This document shows, in pieces, positions 17,063 to 23,944 of a DNA stretch of 64,000 bases; position 1 is the first letter of the stretch, and every line of letters starts with the position of its first letter. Both the position numbers and the translations under genes were made by a program. The notes under the pieces were generated by a model. The model worked only from the letters and a program-made list of their open reading frames with translations, was not told the DNA's origin and searched no databases. Source of the DNA: Acetobacterium woodii. Its GTDB lineage: Bacteria; Bacillota; Clostridia; Eubacteriales; Eubacteriaceae. Location of the stretch: NCBI GenBank assembly GCA_016213825.1, contig JACQZP010000020.1:62001-126000 (forward strand), in the 5' to 3' direction.

Positions 17063-17473
17063 ATGAAGAACTTTTTAAAAGAATTTAGAACGTTTGCCCT
17101 ACGTGGAAATGTAATGGACCTTGCGATTGCATTTATAATAGGGGCAGCTTTTCAGAATGTTGTCAAATCACTGACGGATGATATTATTTCGCCGATACTT
17201 GGTTTGTTTGCAAAAACTGATTTGAGTAACTTTGTTTTACCAATCTTTGGCGTAGAAATCCGTTACGGATCTTTTTTAACGGCAGTTATTAACTTTGTGA
17301 TTATGGCTTTTGTCATCTTTTTTATGATCAAGGTTGTTAATCAAGTTGCTAATTTGAAAAGAACGAAAAAAACGGTAGAAGAAAAAACAAAATTATGTCC
17401 CTATTGTTATACTGAAATTCCAATCAAGGCCCAGCGTTGTCCTAATTGTACAACTAGCTTAGCAAGGGATTAA
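17063..17473 (+). CDS. mscL: Large-conductance mechanosensitive channel MscL with C-terminal zinc ribbon
   Basis: MscL opens under membrane tension to release solutes on hypo-osmotic shock. The 136-residue protein starts MKNFLKEFRTFALRGNVMDLAIAF, which is the family N-terminus plus TM1, and has a second helix at about 73-95. Its cytoplasmic tail carries two CxxC pairs, CPYCYTEIPIKAQRCPNC, forming a likely zinc ribbon in place of the plain helical bundle of E. coli MscL. The ATG at 17063 was chosen because GGAGG is 9 nt upstream; the ATG at 17054 touches it. Confidence 0.94.
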   Translation: MKNFLKEFRTFALRGNVMDLAIAFIIGAAFQNVVKSLTDDIISPILGLFAKTDLSNFVLPIFGVEIRYGSFLTAVINFVIMAFVIFFMIKVVNQVANLKRTKKTVEEKTKLCPYCYTEIPIKAQRCPNCTTSLARD

Positions 17474-17481
17474 TATTGACG

Positions 17482-17520
17482 AAGAAGGTCTTCCTTTGGA
17501 ACAGGATGACCTTCTTTTTT
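17482..17520 (+). terminator. Rho-independent terminator of mscL
   Basis: AAGAAGGTC (17482-17490) pairs with GACCTTCTT (17508-17516), followed by a T run. Confidence 0.75.
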
Positions 17521-17595
17521 ATAGTTGCACCACCACTGTGTATGTAATTTTCCCATAGCAATTAATAAATCTGCGGGCATCATTATAATGATAAT

Positions 17596-17919
17596 CTAAG
17601 AGATTGAATGCAGAAGGCAATTTTCATAATTTGTACATTGAGAACAATGCTCGTCAAGAATATTTCTCAATGCAGCCAGACTGCTTGTATGAGAACGTGC
17701 CAATGGTAAATTAAGTCGTTTGGCTTCAGAGACGGCACAATTTACCATTTTATGAGAAACCGTCCCAGTAAACAGGATAATCAAATCTGGTACACCAATT
17801 TTTTTCTTCATCGCTCCCTGCATTTGTGTGAACACCTTTGCCTGACAGTCGTAGTCTTTACATAGATCTTTATATTGATAAATCATGCGATCGTTTCCAC
17901 CAATAATGACAATACTCAT
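17596..17919 (-). CDS. DUF2325 family protein
   Basis: This 107-residue protein matches the DUF2325 family: N-terminus MSIVIIGGNDRMIYQYKDL, a middle LIILFTGTVSHKMV, and an Arg/His/Ser segment ARSHTSSLAAL. The C-terminus has three closely spaced Cys (HCSQCTNYENC), which might bind metal. From memory of the family, relatives are often encoded near iron-transport genes in Firmicutes; none is near here. It has its own promoter with TTGACA at the complement of 17996-17991 and a large inverted repeat between promoter and start codon. The function is unknown. Confidence 0.8.
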   Translation of the reverse strand: MSIVIIGGNDRMIYQYKDLCKDYDCQAKVFTQMQGAMKKKIGVPDLIILFTGTVSHKMVNCAVSEAKRLNLPLARSHTSSLAALRNILDEHCSQCTNYENCLLHSIS

Positions 17920-17938
17920 AAGTAACCTCCATTAATTG

Positions 17939-17964
17939 AACTAGTTAGATTAACCTAACTAGTT
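17939..17964 (-). promoter_or_regulatory. 26-bp inverted repeat, candidate operator of the DUF2325 gene
   Basis: AACTAGTTAG (17939-17948) and CTAACTAGTT (17955-17964) are perfect inverted copies around ATTAAC. On the minus strand the repeat lies just after a promoter (TTGACA at complement 17996-17991, 17-bp spacer, TAAGTT). Its core GTTAGATTAACCTAAC resembles both DtxR/IdeR-type iron boxes and the marR operator of this window. The regulator is not known. Confidence 0.6.
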
Positions 17965-17996
17965 CAAAACTTAACACAATCAGCATTACATGTCAA

Positions 17997-18368
17997 TAAT
18001 TTAATTTTTTATTAAGGAAGTTTTTAAGAGCAAATGCAAGATTAACAAAAGTGTGTTTATTTAAATATATTTGAATAAAAATCAAAAGCGGTTTTACAGA
18101 CATTTTTGAGCTGATCATTTTCAACCAGATAATTACAAGCCGAATAGAATAAAAACGGCTACAATATTCAATTATTATAATACAATTTTAATTCGATGTT
18201 TAAATAATAAATATATACAACATAAATTACATAAAAGAACTTGAACGTTGAGAAACATCGACGCTTACAATTGTTTCTGAATTATCACATGATTAAACTG
18301 AATAAGAATTTGAAAACAAAAAAGCCCTATAATTATTTACAAAAGTAAATAAAAAACAAAATTTTCAC
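17997..18368. other. AT-rich intergenic stretch without recognised gene
   Basis: This gap between the divergent DUF2325 and tad promoters is very AT-rich and has stops in all frames. One small hairpin (AGCCG...CGGCT near 18139-18161) is visible. I recognise no RNA gene or coding remnant in it. Confidence 0.6.
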
Positions 18369-18397
18369 TTGACATATGGAATATAATGTCTTATTAT
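18369..18397 (+). promoter_or_regulatory. Sigma-A promoter of the riboswitch/tad operon
   Basis: TTGACA (18369-18374), a 17-bp spacer and TATTAT (18392-18397) place the start point near 18404, a few bases before the first c-di-GMP aptamer. The promoter is close to consensus, so control is expected mostly at the RNA level. Confidence 0.8.
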
Positions 18398-18410
18398 GTT
18401 GCCAATAGAA

Positions 18411-18490
18411 TATTTAGCAAACTTATCGAAAGGTAAGGACGCAAAGCTTTAGGGTCTAAGTAATTTATTATATGACAGCCAGTTGCAAAA
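18411..18490 (+). promoter_or_regulatory. Cyclic di-GMP-I (GEMM) riboswitch aptamer 1
   Basis: The conserved GEMM core is present: GCAAAC, a short P2 stem closed by a GAAA tetraloop (CTTATCGAAAGGTAAG), GGACGCAAAGC, the receptor side AGGGTCTAA, then ATGACAGCCAGTTGC. Closing helix P1 is GCAA with TTGC. The G just before CAAAC, which contacts the ligand in GEMM-I structures, is retained, so c-di-GMP is expected rather than cGAMP. The 3' GTTGC can also pair with GCAAC of the following terminator, suggesting ligand-dependent termination. Confidence 0.93.
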
Positions 18491-18516
18491 AACTTCAGTC
18501 GAAAGATGATTTTATA

Positions 18517-18542
18517 GCAACGTGTCAGCGCGTTGTTTTTTT
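18517..18542 (+). terminator. Expression-platform terminator of riboswitch 1
   Basis: CAACGTG and CGCGTTG form a 7-bp stem (one G-U pair) with TCAG loop at 18518-18535, followed by seven T. Its 5' arm GCAAC is complementary to GTTGC at the end of aptamer 1. Confidence 0.85.
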
Positions 18543-18574
18543 ATTCTAGATTGTTCTCTTGTTGATTAATTTAA

Positions 18575-18655
18575 TATTTGGCAAACTTGCTGAAAAGTAA
18601 GGACGCAAAACTATAGGGTCTAAATAATTTTATTATATGACAGCCAGTTGCAGGT
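18575..18655 (+). promoter_or_regulatory. Cyclic di-GMP-I (GEMM) riboswitch aptamer 2
   Basis: This is a second, slightly diverged GEMM aptamer about 165 nt after the first. It has GGCAAAC, stem CTTGCTGAAAAGTAAG with GAAA loop, GGACGCAAAAC, AGGGTCTAAATAA and ATGACAGCCAGTTGC. The ligand-contacting G and the final C are kept. Most differences lie in paired or loop positions, which points to functional constraint after duplication. Confidence 0.92.
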
Positions 18656-18682
18656 TATAGGTGTATTTAATTCGCCTTTATT

Positions 18683-18707
18683 GCAACGCGTAAATCGTTG
18701 CTTTTTT
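18683..18707 (+). terminator. Expression-platform terminator of riboswitch 2
   Basis: GCAACG (18683-18688) pairs with CGTTGC (18696-18701) around a 7-nt loop, followed by TTTTTT. TGCAAC in the 5' arm can pair with GTTGCA at the end of aptamer 2, giving a possible antiterminator. It ends 29 bp before the prepilin peptidase start. Confidence 0.85.
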
Positions 18708-18736
18708 ATTACAAAAAAATTGATGGAGGTGTACGA

Positions 18737-19417
18737 ATGAATCAAATTGCAATAACAGTTCTGGTTTTATCAATTGGAGTAGTCGTTGGAGTGCTGATGG
18801 AAAAATCTTCCGTGTACCTGATCAAACAAAGAGTGAGCACACTTAAGCAACATCAATTTTCAGGCAGCTTTTCAAAAACAATCTTTTGGGCGATTATGAA
18901 TGCAACCATTTGGCTGATCTTTGTAACTCTGAATGATCTTAGACCCCAAACACTGGAATGCATGATGCTCTTTTCAATTTGTATCATTCTTTCTGCAGTC
19001 GATATCAGCATAAAAAAAATTCCCAATGAATTAGTATTAATGACACTTTTTATCGGTGGGGCATTTTTGATAACAGGTCAACCGTTAATGAGCTTAGGTT
19101 TGAATATTGTTGGGTTATTGATTGGTTTTATTATTTTCTTCTTACCAGCAATGATCGGAAAGGGTGCTGGATGGGGAGACGTAAAATATGCAGCTGCAGT
19201 TGGTTTTTGTTTAGGGGCTTATGGAATTATATCAGCAATTATGATTATGACATTCTTTCTGATGATCTATGCAAGTTATCTGATAATCAGAGGAAAAGGT
19301 AATTTGAAATCAAAGGTTGCATTAGGTCCGTTTATGGCATCCGGTTTCGTATCTGTTTTAATTTTAAATCTTTTAAATGCAAACTATCATCTAATTGATT
19401 TTAGTAAGTTGTTTTAG
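18737..19417 (+). CDS. Prepilin peptidase TadV/CpaA (A24 family)
   Basis: This membrane aspartic protease cleaves the leader of Flp pilins and the TadE/TadG pseudopilins. The 226-residue protein has about six transmembrane helices and both catalytic Asp sites: the first in LSAVDISIKKIPN, the second in the GxGD-type motif GAGWGDVKYAAA. Unlike PilD it has no N-terminal cysteine-rich methylase region. I chose the ATG at 18737 with GGAGGTG upstream; the longer open frame begins inside the terminator. It is the first gene behind the tandem riboswitches. Confidence 0.92.
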   Translation: MNQIAITVLVLSIGVVVGVLMEKSSVYLIKQRVSTLKQHQFSGSFSKTIFWAIMNATIWLIFVTLNDLRPQTLECMMLFSICIILSAVDISIKKIPNELVLMTLFIGGAFLITGQPLMSLGLNIVGLLIGFIIFFLPAMIGKGAGWGDVKYAAAVGFCLGAYGIISAIMIMTFFLMIYASYLIIRGKGNLKSKVALGPFMASGFVSVLILNLLNANYHLIDFSKLF

Positions 19418-19477
19418 GGATTAAAGATAAATGTTAATGATTACGATTTTTATCAATAATTTAAAGGAGAAGTGAAA

Positions 19478-19645
19478 ATGAAAAACGCAATTACACAGAT
19501 GATGAGAGAAGAAGATGGACAGGGTATGGTTGAGTATGGATTAATTATTGCCGGAATTGCCTTGGCTGCTATTGCCGCCATTTGGCTATTGGGTCCGCAA
19601 ATTGGCCAGATGTTTACGGATATTGGAACTAAATTAGCAGCATAA
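19478..19645 (+). CDS. Flp-type pilin, copy 1
   Basis: This 55-residue Flp prepilin starts MKNAITQMMREEDGQGMVEY. The class IVb cleavage motif predicts processing after the Gly of EEDG, leaving QGMVEYGLIIAG at the mature N-terminus with Glu5 and Tyr6. One hydrophobic helix spans most of the mature chain, and the C-terminus is IGQMFTDIGTKLAA. It is the most divergent of four tandem copies. AAGGAGA precedes the start. Confidence 0.95.
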   Translation: MKNAITQMMREEDGQGMVEYGLIIAGIALAAIAAIWLLGPQIGQMFTDIGTKLAA

Positions 19646-19701
19646 AGTACGTAGTGATAGTCTTTTACAAATCAATTTCAAAAATGAAGGAGAATAGAAA
19701 A

Positions 19702-19869
19702 ATGAAAAATGCATTTACGCGGATGATGAGAGAAGAAGATGGACAGGGTATGGTTGAATATGGATTGATTATTGCCGGGATTGCCTTGGCTGCCATCGCT
19801 GCCATCTGGTTATTGGGCCCGCAAATTAGCCAATTCTTTACGGATATTGGAACCCAGTTAGCGGCATAA
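19702..19869 (+). CDS. Flp-type pilin, copy 2
   Basis: This 55-residue Flp prepilin starts MKNAFTRMMREEDGQGMVEY, with cleavage expected after EEDG. The mature part differs from copies 3 and 4 only at ISQFFTDIG versus IGQFFTDIG. The start is set by GAAGGAGA upstream and by alignment with the other copies; an upstream in-frame ATG at 19654 would add an unlikely 16-residue extension. Confidence 0.95.
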   Translation: MKNAFTRMMREEDGQGMVEYGLIIAGIALAAIAAIWLLGPQISQFFTDIGTQLAA

Positions 19870-19943
19870 CTATTTATTAAATATAGCTGATAATAATCAA
19901 ATAGAAACTTTTAAATCAAATTTAAATTGAAGGAGAAGAAGAA

Positions 19944-20111
19944 ATGAAAAACGCATTTGCACGGATGATGAGAGAAGAAGATGGACAGGGTATGGTGGAA
20001 TATGGACTGATTATCGCTGGGATTGCCTTGGCTGCCATCGCTGCTATCTGGTTATTGGGACCACAAATTGGTCAATTCTTTACGGACATTGGAACCCAGT
20101 TAGCGGCATAA
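19944..20111 (+). CDS. Flp-type pilin, copy 3
   Basis: This 55-residue prepilin starts MKNAFARMMREEDGQGMVEY and ends IGQFFTDIGTQLAA. Its protein sequence is identical to copy 4, although the two genes differ at several synonymous positions, so the protein appears to be under purifying selection. AAGGAGA precedes the start. Confidence 0.95.
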   Translation: MKNAFARMMREEDGQGMVEYGLIIAGIALAAIAAIWLLGPQIGQFFTDIGTQLAA

Positions 20112-20184
20112 CTATTTATTAAATAAAGCTGATAACAATGGTATAGAAACATTCAAATCAAATTTAAATTAAGGAGAAGAAAAA

Positions 20185-20352
20185 ATGAAAAATGCATTTG
20201 CACGGATGATGAGAGAAGAAGATGGACAGGGTATGGTCGAATATGGACTGATTATCGCCGGGATTGCCTTGGCTGCCATTGCCGCTATTTGGTTATTAGG
20301 ACCGCAAATTGGTCAATTCTTTACGGACATTGGAACCCAATTAGCAGCATAA
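20185..20352 (+). CDS. Flp-type pilin, copy 4
   Basis: This 55-residue prepilin is identical in protein sequence to copy 3. AAGGAGA lies 8-9 nt before the ATG. It is the last pilin gene before the hairpin at 20394-20452, so all four pilins lie upstream of that probable attenuator. Confidence 0.95.
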   Translation: MKNAFARMMREEDGQGMVEYGLIIAGIALAAIAAIWLLGPQIGQFFTDIGTQLAA

Positions 20353-20393
20353 AGTTTATAGGTAGTTATTGTGTTTACTGTGAAGAAACCAGT

Positions 20394-20452
20394 GGCATAT
20401 TGGCAACGTCAGAGTAGAGATTTCTGCCAGACGTAATCAATATGCCTTTTTT
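20394..20452 (+). terminator. Terminator/attenuator between pilins and assembly genes
   Basis: GGCATATTG (20394-20402) pairs with CAATATGCC (20438-20446); ACGTC and GACGT extend the stem inside, and six T follow. Partial termination here would give more pilin mRNA than assembly-protein mRNA. Confidence 0.75.
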
Positions 20453-20533
20453 AATGGACTAATGATTAATAAATGAGTTTCAGAAAAAGAACTTTTAAAA
20501 TAAGCATCATTTATGAATGATCAGGGAGGAAAA

Positions 20534-20944
20534 ATGTTTGCAAACATAATCAAAAAGATTAAAAAAGAAGATGGACAGGCCATTGTTGAGCTTGCAATAA
20601 CCTTACCAATTTTGATTATGATTTTGTGTGCAATCATAGATTTTGGTTGGTTGTTTATGAACCAGAATAGTATTGACTATTGTTCCAGAGAAGGTGCGCG
20701 TTATGCAATTGTTCATTCAACCAGTAAAACAGCAATAGCTGATCATATACGAGCGATTGCTCCAGCAAATATAGCCGATACGGTAGATATTGACATTACT
20801 TTTACAAATACGGCAAACCCTCGTCTGGGCGATGTTGTAATTAAAATCAGTGATGATATTGATATATTAACGCCGATTGTGGGCGTTTTTGTCCAGGGTG
20901 AAACCATGAATCTTTCTTCATCCTGCACCATGAAGGTGGAATAA
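20534..20944 (+). CDS. TadE-like pseudopilin
   Basis: This 136-residue TadE-family protein has a pilin-like leader ending in EDG before QAIVELAITLPILIMILCAI, with the conserved Glu5 and a transmembrane helix. The extracellular part (about 75 residues) has two Cys that could pair, one in SIDYCSREGARYA and one in SSSCTMKVE. It is expected to be processed by TadV and to join the pilus as a minor subunit. The ATG at 20534 follows GGGAGGA. It ends directly at the start of the next gene. Confidence 0.9.
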   Translation: MFANIIKKIKKEDGQAIVELAITLPILIMILCAIIDFGWLFMNQNSIDYCSREGARYAIVHSTSKTAIADHIRAIAPANIADTVDIDITFTNTANPRLGDVVIKISDDIDILTPIVGVFVQGETMNLSSSCTMKVE

Positions 20945-21973
20945 ATGAAAAAGTTAATTAAGTTATTCAAAAAACTAATACCTCTTAAGCGTATGAAAAG
21001 AGAAGAACATGGTGACGCATTAATTATTGTAGCCGTATCCATGGTATTTATCATGGGGATATTAGCACTGGTAATCGATCTGGGGTTGGCCTATTTAAGC
21101 ACTGGTGAACAGCAAAAAGCCGCAGATGCAGCGGTGTATTCATCTGGACGGCTATTGCCTGTCGAAACAGGTAATACGGCAAAAATAAATCAAATTAAAA
21201 ATAGTGCGATTAATTATGCCAGCTTAAATGGATTTGAGGATTTAACTCAAGATGATATCATTTTAGGTAAAATAAGAAATGGACAATATACCGAGATACG
21301 TGTTGTCGTTGATAAAACAGTATCCATGAATTTCGCTAAAATATTTGGGGTTGATTATCTGGATTTATCAAGAAGCGCAGTAGCAAAGCTTTCTCCAGTT
21401 ATTCGAACATCTGGAGTCGTTCCCATTGGATTGACAAAAGCTGAAATTGAAGCACGAATTGCCAGTAACAACTTGACCCATGTCACCTTAAAATATGGTG
21501 TGCATGGCGGTTCAACCTCCTTTTTCGGAGCATTGGATCTGGACGGACAGGGTGGCGGTGCCAGCGATTATCGGATTTGGATTTCTCAGGGATATGCCGG
21601 CGAAATTAGTGTTGGCGATGTTCTGTTGGAAGAGAGTGGGAACATGGTTGGTCCCACTTACCAGGGTTTTGATGAACGCTACTCTGCCTGCACTCATTTT
21701 GGAGCAAATTCTGGAGGACCAGGCTGTACAGTCAGTAATTTCGATCCATCTTGCCCAAGGATTGTCAAAGTACCAATTTATTCCTTTGGGGCTGACAAAA
21801 AAACAGTTGTAGTAGAGGGTTTCGCTGCATTTCTTTTGGAAAATCAGACGAACGATGGATATATCACCGGTTCGTTTTTAAATATGGTTTCAAATGGAGC
21901 ATCTTCAGGGAATAATGTCGGAGAAGGCACCGCATCGGATTTTGGATTATATAATCTGATCTTGTCGGAATAA
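20945..21973 (+). CDS. TadG-like minor pilus protein
   Basis: This 342-residue protein begins with a basic stretch, then EEHGDALIIVAVSMVFIMGILALVID, a Tad-type pilin-like N-terminus with one membrane helix, and DLGLAYLSTGEQQKAADAAV, typical of the Tad domain of TadG-related proteins. No von Willebrand domain is visible. The C-terminal half is unlike anything I recognise and contains Cys in YSACTHFG and GGPGCTVSNFDPSCP. It starts on the base after the TadE stop codon, so translation is coupled. It may be a tip or minor subunit; that is inference. Confidence 0.82.
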   Translation: MKKLIKLFKKLIPLKRMKREEHGDALIIVAVSMVFIMGILALVIDLGLAYLSTGEQQKAADAAVYSSGRLLPVETGNTAKINQIKNSAINYASLNGFEDLTQDDIILGKIRNGQYTEIRVVVDKTVSMNFAKIFGVDYLDLSRSAVAKLSPVIRTSGVVPIGLTKAEIEARIASNNLTHVTLKYGVHGGSTSFFGALDLDGQGGGASDYRIWISQGYAGEISVGDVLLEESGNMVGPTYQGFDERYSACTHFGANSGGPGCTVSNFDPSCPRIVKVPIYSFGADKKTVVVEGFAAFLLENQTNDGYITGSFLNMVSNGASSGNNVGEGTASDFGLYNLILSE

Positions 21974-22041
21974 TTAATAATAGATTGAATTTTGGGTAGA
22001 TATTAAATAGAAGTTAATAAAACAGTCGAATGGAGAAATCT

Positions 22042-22710
22042 ATGAAAAAACTCATAATAATTGCATTAATTGTGTCAATAATTACAGGTTTCGCTGTTTT
22101 TCAGTTTGCAACGTCTCTTCAAAAAGGTGCAGATCAAAAAACGCAATCAGTAGTTTTAGCAGCACAAGCTATTCCTAAAGGAACTGTTATTCAAAAAGAG
22201 ATGTTGAAAACAGAAGAAATTCCTATTGAATTGGTTCATCAATTATCACTTGCCAACCAGGATGATGTTCTGGGCCGGATTACCAAAGATAACATTGAAG
22301 CTAATGAACAGATCTTGACAACTCGGTTAAGTGATCCTACTCAGGAAAATGATAATTTAGCCTATTCTATTGAGCCAAATTATCGCGGGGTGACCATTCT
22401 TGTCGATGAAGAAAGAGGCGTAGGCGGTTATTTAACCAAAGGTGACCGAGTCGATCTGGTTGCGACAATTGTTGATAAAAACGTAATAAGTTCGCAGTAT
22501 GTTGTTGAAGACGTCGTGATTTTGGAAATTGGTCCTAAAAGCACTGGAGATAAAGGCGGTGAATACACATCGGTTACACTGTCCGTTCCCGCTGCAGAAG
22601 TGACAAAACTTCATGACGCCGTTTCAGCAGGTATGCAGACTAAGTATCGATTGGTTCTCCGTTCGCCTGTAGATCATACTATTTTAGGTGCGAAACCCTA
22701 TCCATCTTAG
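22042..22710 (+). CDS. cpaB: CpaB/RcpC-like Flp pilus assembly protein
   Basis: This 222-residue membrane-anchored protein has one N-terminal helix, then a SAF domain (VVLAAQAIPKGTVIQKEML...) and the CpaB/RcpC C-terminal region with VDEERGVGGYLTKGDRVDLVAT. In Gram-negatives it works with the secretin; here no secretin exists and the protein probably acts in the wall or at the pilus base. I chose the ATG at 22042 with TGGAG six nt upstream. Confidence 0.9.
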   Translation: MKKLIIIALIVSIITGFAVFQFATSLQKGADQKTQSVVLAAQAIPKGTVIQKEMLKTEEIPIELVHQLSLANQDDVLGRITKDNIEANEQILTTRLSDPTQENDNLAYSIEPNYRGVTILVDEERGVGGYLTKGDRVDLVATIVDKNVISSQYVVEDVVILEIGPKSTGDKGGEYTSVTLSVPAAEVTKLHDAVSAGMQTKYRLVLRSPVDHTILGAKPYPS

Positions 22711-22767
22711 TAGCTGCTGATCGAAAACAAAGTTATTCAAATAGATACTATGAAATGGGGTGAACTG

Positions 22768-23919
22768 ATGGAAAAGATAAAAGTAATGATCGTTGGAAAT
22801 AACGATAATCGCATCTATGAAATAAAAAGTCTGTTACGAAATGATACAGTTGCGTTTATCGGATATTCAAAGCAGGATGAAAATGTTCTGGAAAAATGTA
22901 TAAGTTTAAAACCCCATGTCATAATTATTCAGTGCGATGATGAATATAAAATAGCGATTGATTTAGCCGAAAAAATCTACATAAAAATTCCCGGATGTGC
23001 AGTTATTTTGTTATGCGATAATTTTGATGTGGGCATGATTGAAAAGGTTATGCTGGCAGGGGTGCGAAAAGTATTGCAATTTCCCATCGATGCAGAAACG
23101 CTAACAGAAAATATCAAATTAGCACATTACATGGAAAAATCAAGGATGGAAAATGCAGATGTAACCGCATCGAATAACATGCAATCTCGCATCATTACAG
23201 TATTTGGTGCAAAAGGCGGTATCGGTAAGACGACGATCACTGTTAATTTAGCAGTTTCACTCGCAAAAATGGGAAAAAAGGTTGCAATTATTGATGCTGA
23301 TCTGCAATTTGGGGATGTTAATGTATATTTTGATATTGATCCGAAGGATACCATTTCCGAATTATCTCAGGGCAACGATGCTGGCGACATTGATGCCATT
23401 AAGCGTTTGATGGCACTGCATTTTTCTGGAGTCAGCATTGTCTGTGCACCCAAAAGTCCAGAATATGCAGAATATGTAACACCTAAAAACATCGAAACAA
23501 TGATTAATACCATGCGTCCGTTTTATGATTATATTCTAATCGATACAGCGCCGATGTTCAGTGATGTTTCGATGGTTGCTATTGAGAATTCAAATCTGGT
23601 TCTTTTAATTTCTGTTCCAGATATTTCAACCCTGCGCAATACAAAAATCAGCCTTAATATCCTCGAATCGCTGCAGCAAAGAGAGAAAACAGAAATAGTC
23701 ATTAACCGTTTAACGAAGGGATTGATCAGCTTAAAAGATATGCAAAGGGTTTTAAATGACCAGGTGAAAAACACCATTGCCTTTGATTTTAAAGCAGCGA
23801 TTACCTCCCATAACAAAGGAATACCCATTATCTTGGACGCTCCAAAATCTGAAATCGGTAAAGATCTTAAAAAACTTGCCAACTATGTAGTAAACACAAT
23901 CGACCACAGGGTCAGTTGA
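22768..23919 (+). CDS. CpaE/TadZ-like localisation ATPase
   Basis: This 383-residue protein has an N-terminal receiver-like domain (1-120) and a MinD/ParA-type ATPase domain. The deviant Walker A motif KGGIGKTT is at about 149-156, followed by IIDADLQFGDVNVYFD. TadZ/CpaE proteins mark the pole or site where the Tad machine assembles. In the receiver domain acidic positions are not clearly conserved, so phosphorylation is doubtful. The ATG at 22768 follows GGGGTGA. Confidence 0.9.
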   Translation: MEKIKVMIVGNNDNRIYEIKSLLRNDTVAFIGYSKQDENVLEKCISLKPHVIIIQCDDEYKIAIDLAEKIYIKIPGCAVILLCDNFDVGMIEKVMLAGVRKVLQFPIDAETLTENIKLAHYMEKSRMENADVTASNNMQSRIITVFGAKGGIGKTTITVNLAVSLAKMGKKVAIIDADLQFGDVNVYFDIDPKDTISELSQGNDAGDIDAIKRLMALHFSGVSIVCAPKSPEYAEYVTPKNIETMINTMRPFYDYILIDTAPMFSDVSMVAIENSNLVLLISVPDISTLRNTKISLNILESLQQREKTEIVINRLTKGLISLKDMQRVLNDQVKNTIAFDFKAAITSHNKGIPIILDAPKSEIGKDLKKLANYVVNTIDHRVS

Positions 23920-23944
23920 AAATAATCAAATGTGAGGTGAAAAA

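Larger units (their letters stand above)
19702..20352 (+). repeat. Tandem array of pilin gene units (about 241 bp each)
   Basis: Copies 2, 3 and 4 repeat with spacing 242 and 241 bp. The duplicated unit includes the ~73-bp spacer: the spacers after copies 2 and 3 are nearly identical and share TAACTATTTATTAAATA and a common pre-start region. This indicates recent tandem duplication. Copy 1 is 224 bp upstream and has a different spacer. Confidence 0.9.

Noticed and set aside
18139-18161. Small hairpin AGCCG...CGGCT as a possible small RNA or terminator
   Set aside because: The stem has only 5 bp with a 13-nt AT-rich loop and no T tract; no promoter is associated.
18575-18655. Second GEMM aptamer considered as a cGAMP-sensing (GEMM-Ib) variant
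   Set aside because: The key ligand-contacting G before CAAAC is kept in both aptamers, while cGAMP variants carry A there.
19478-20352. Regular ~240-bp direct repeats considered as a CRISPR array or mobile-element cluster
   Set aside because: The repeats are complete Flp pilin genes with ribosome binding sites; unit size and coding content do not fit CRISPR, and no transposase or terminal repeats are present.
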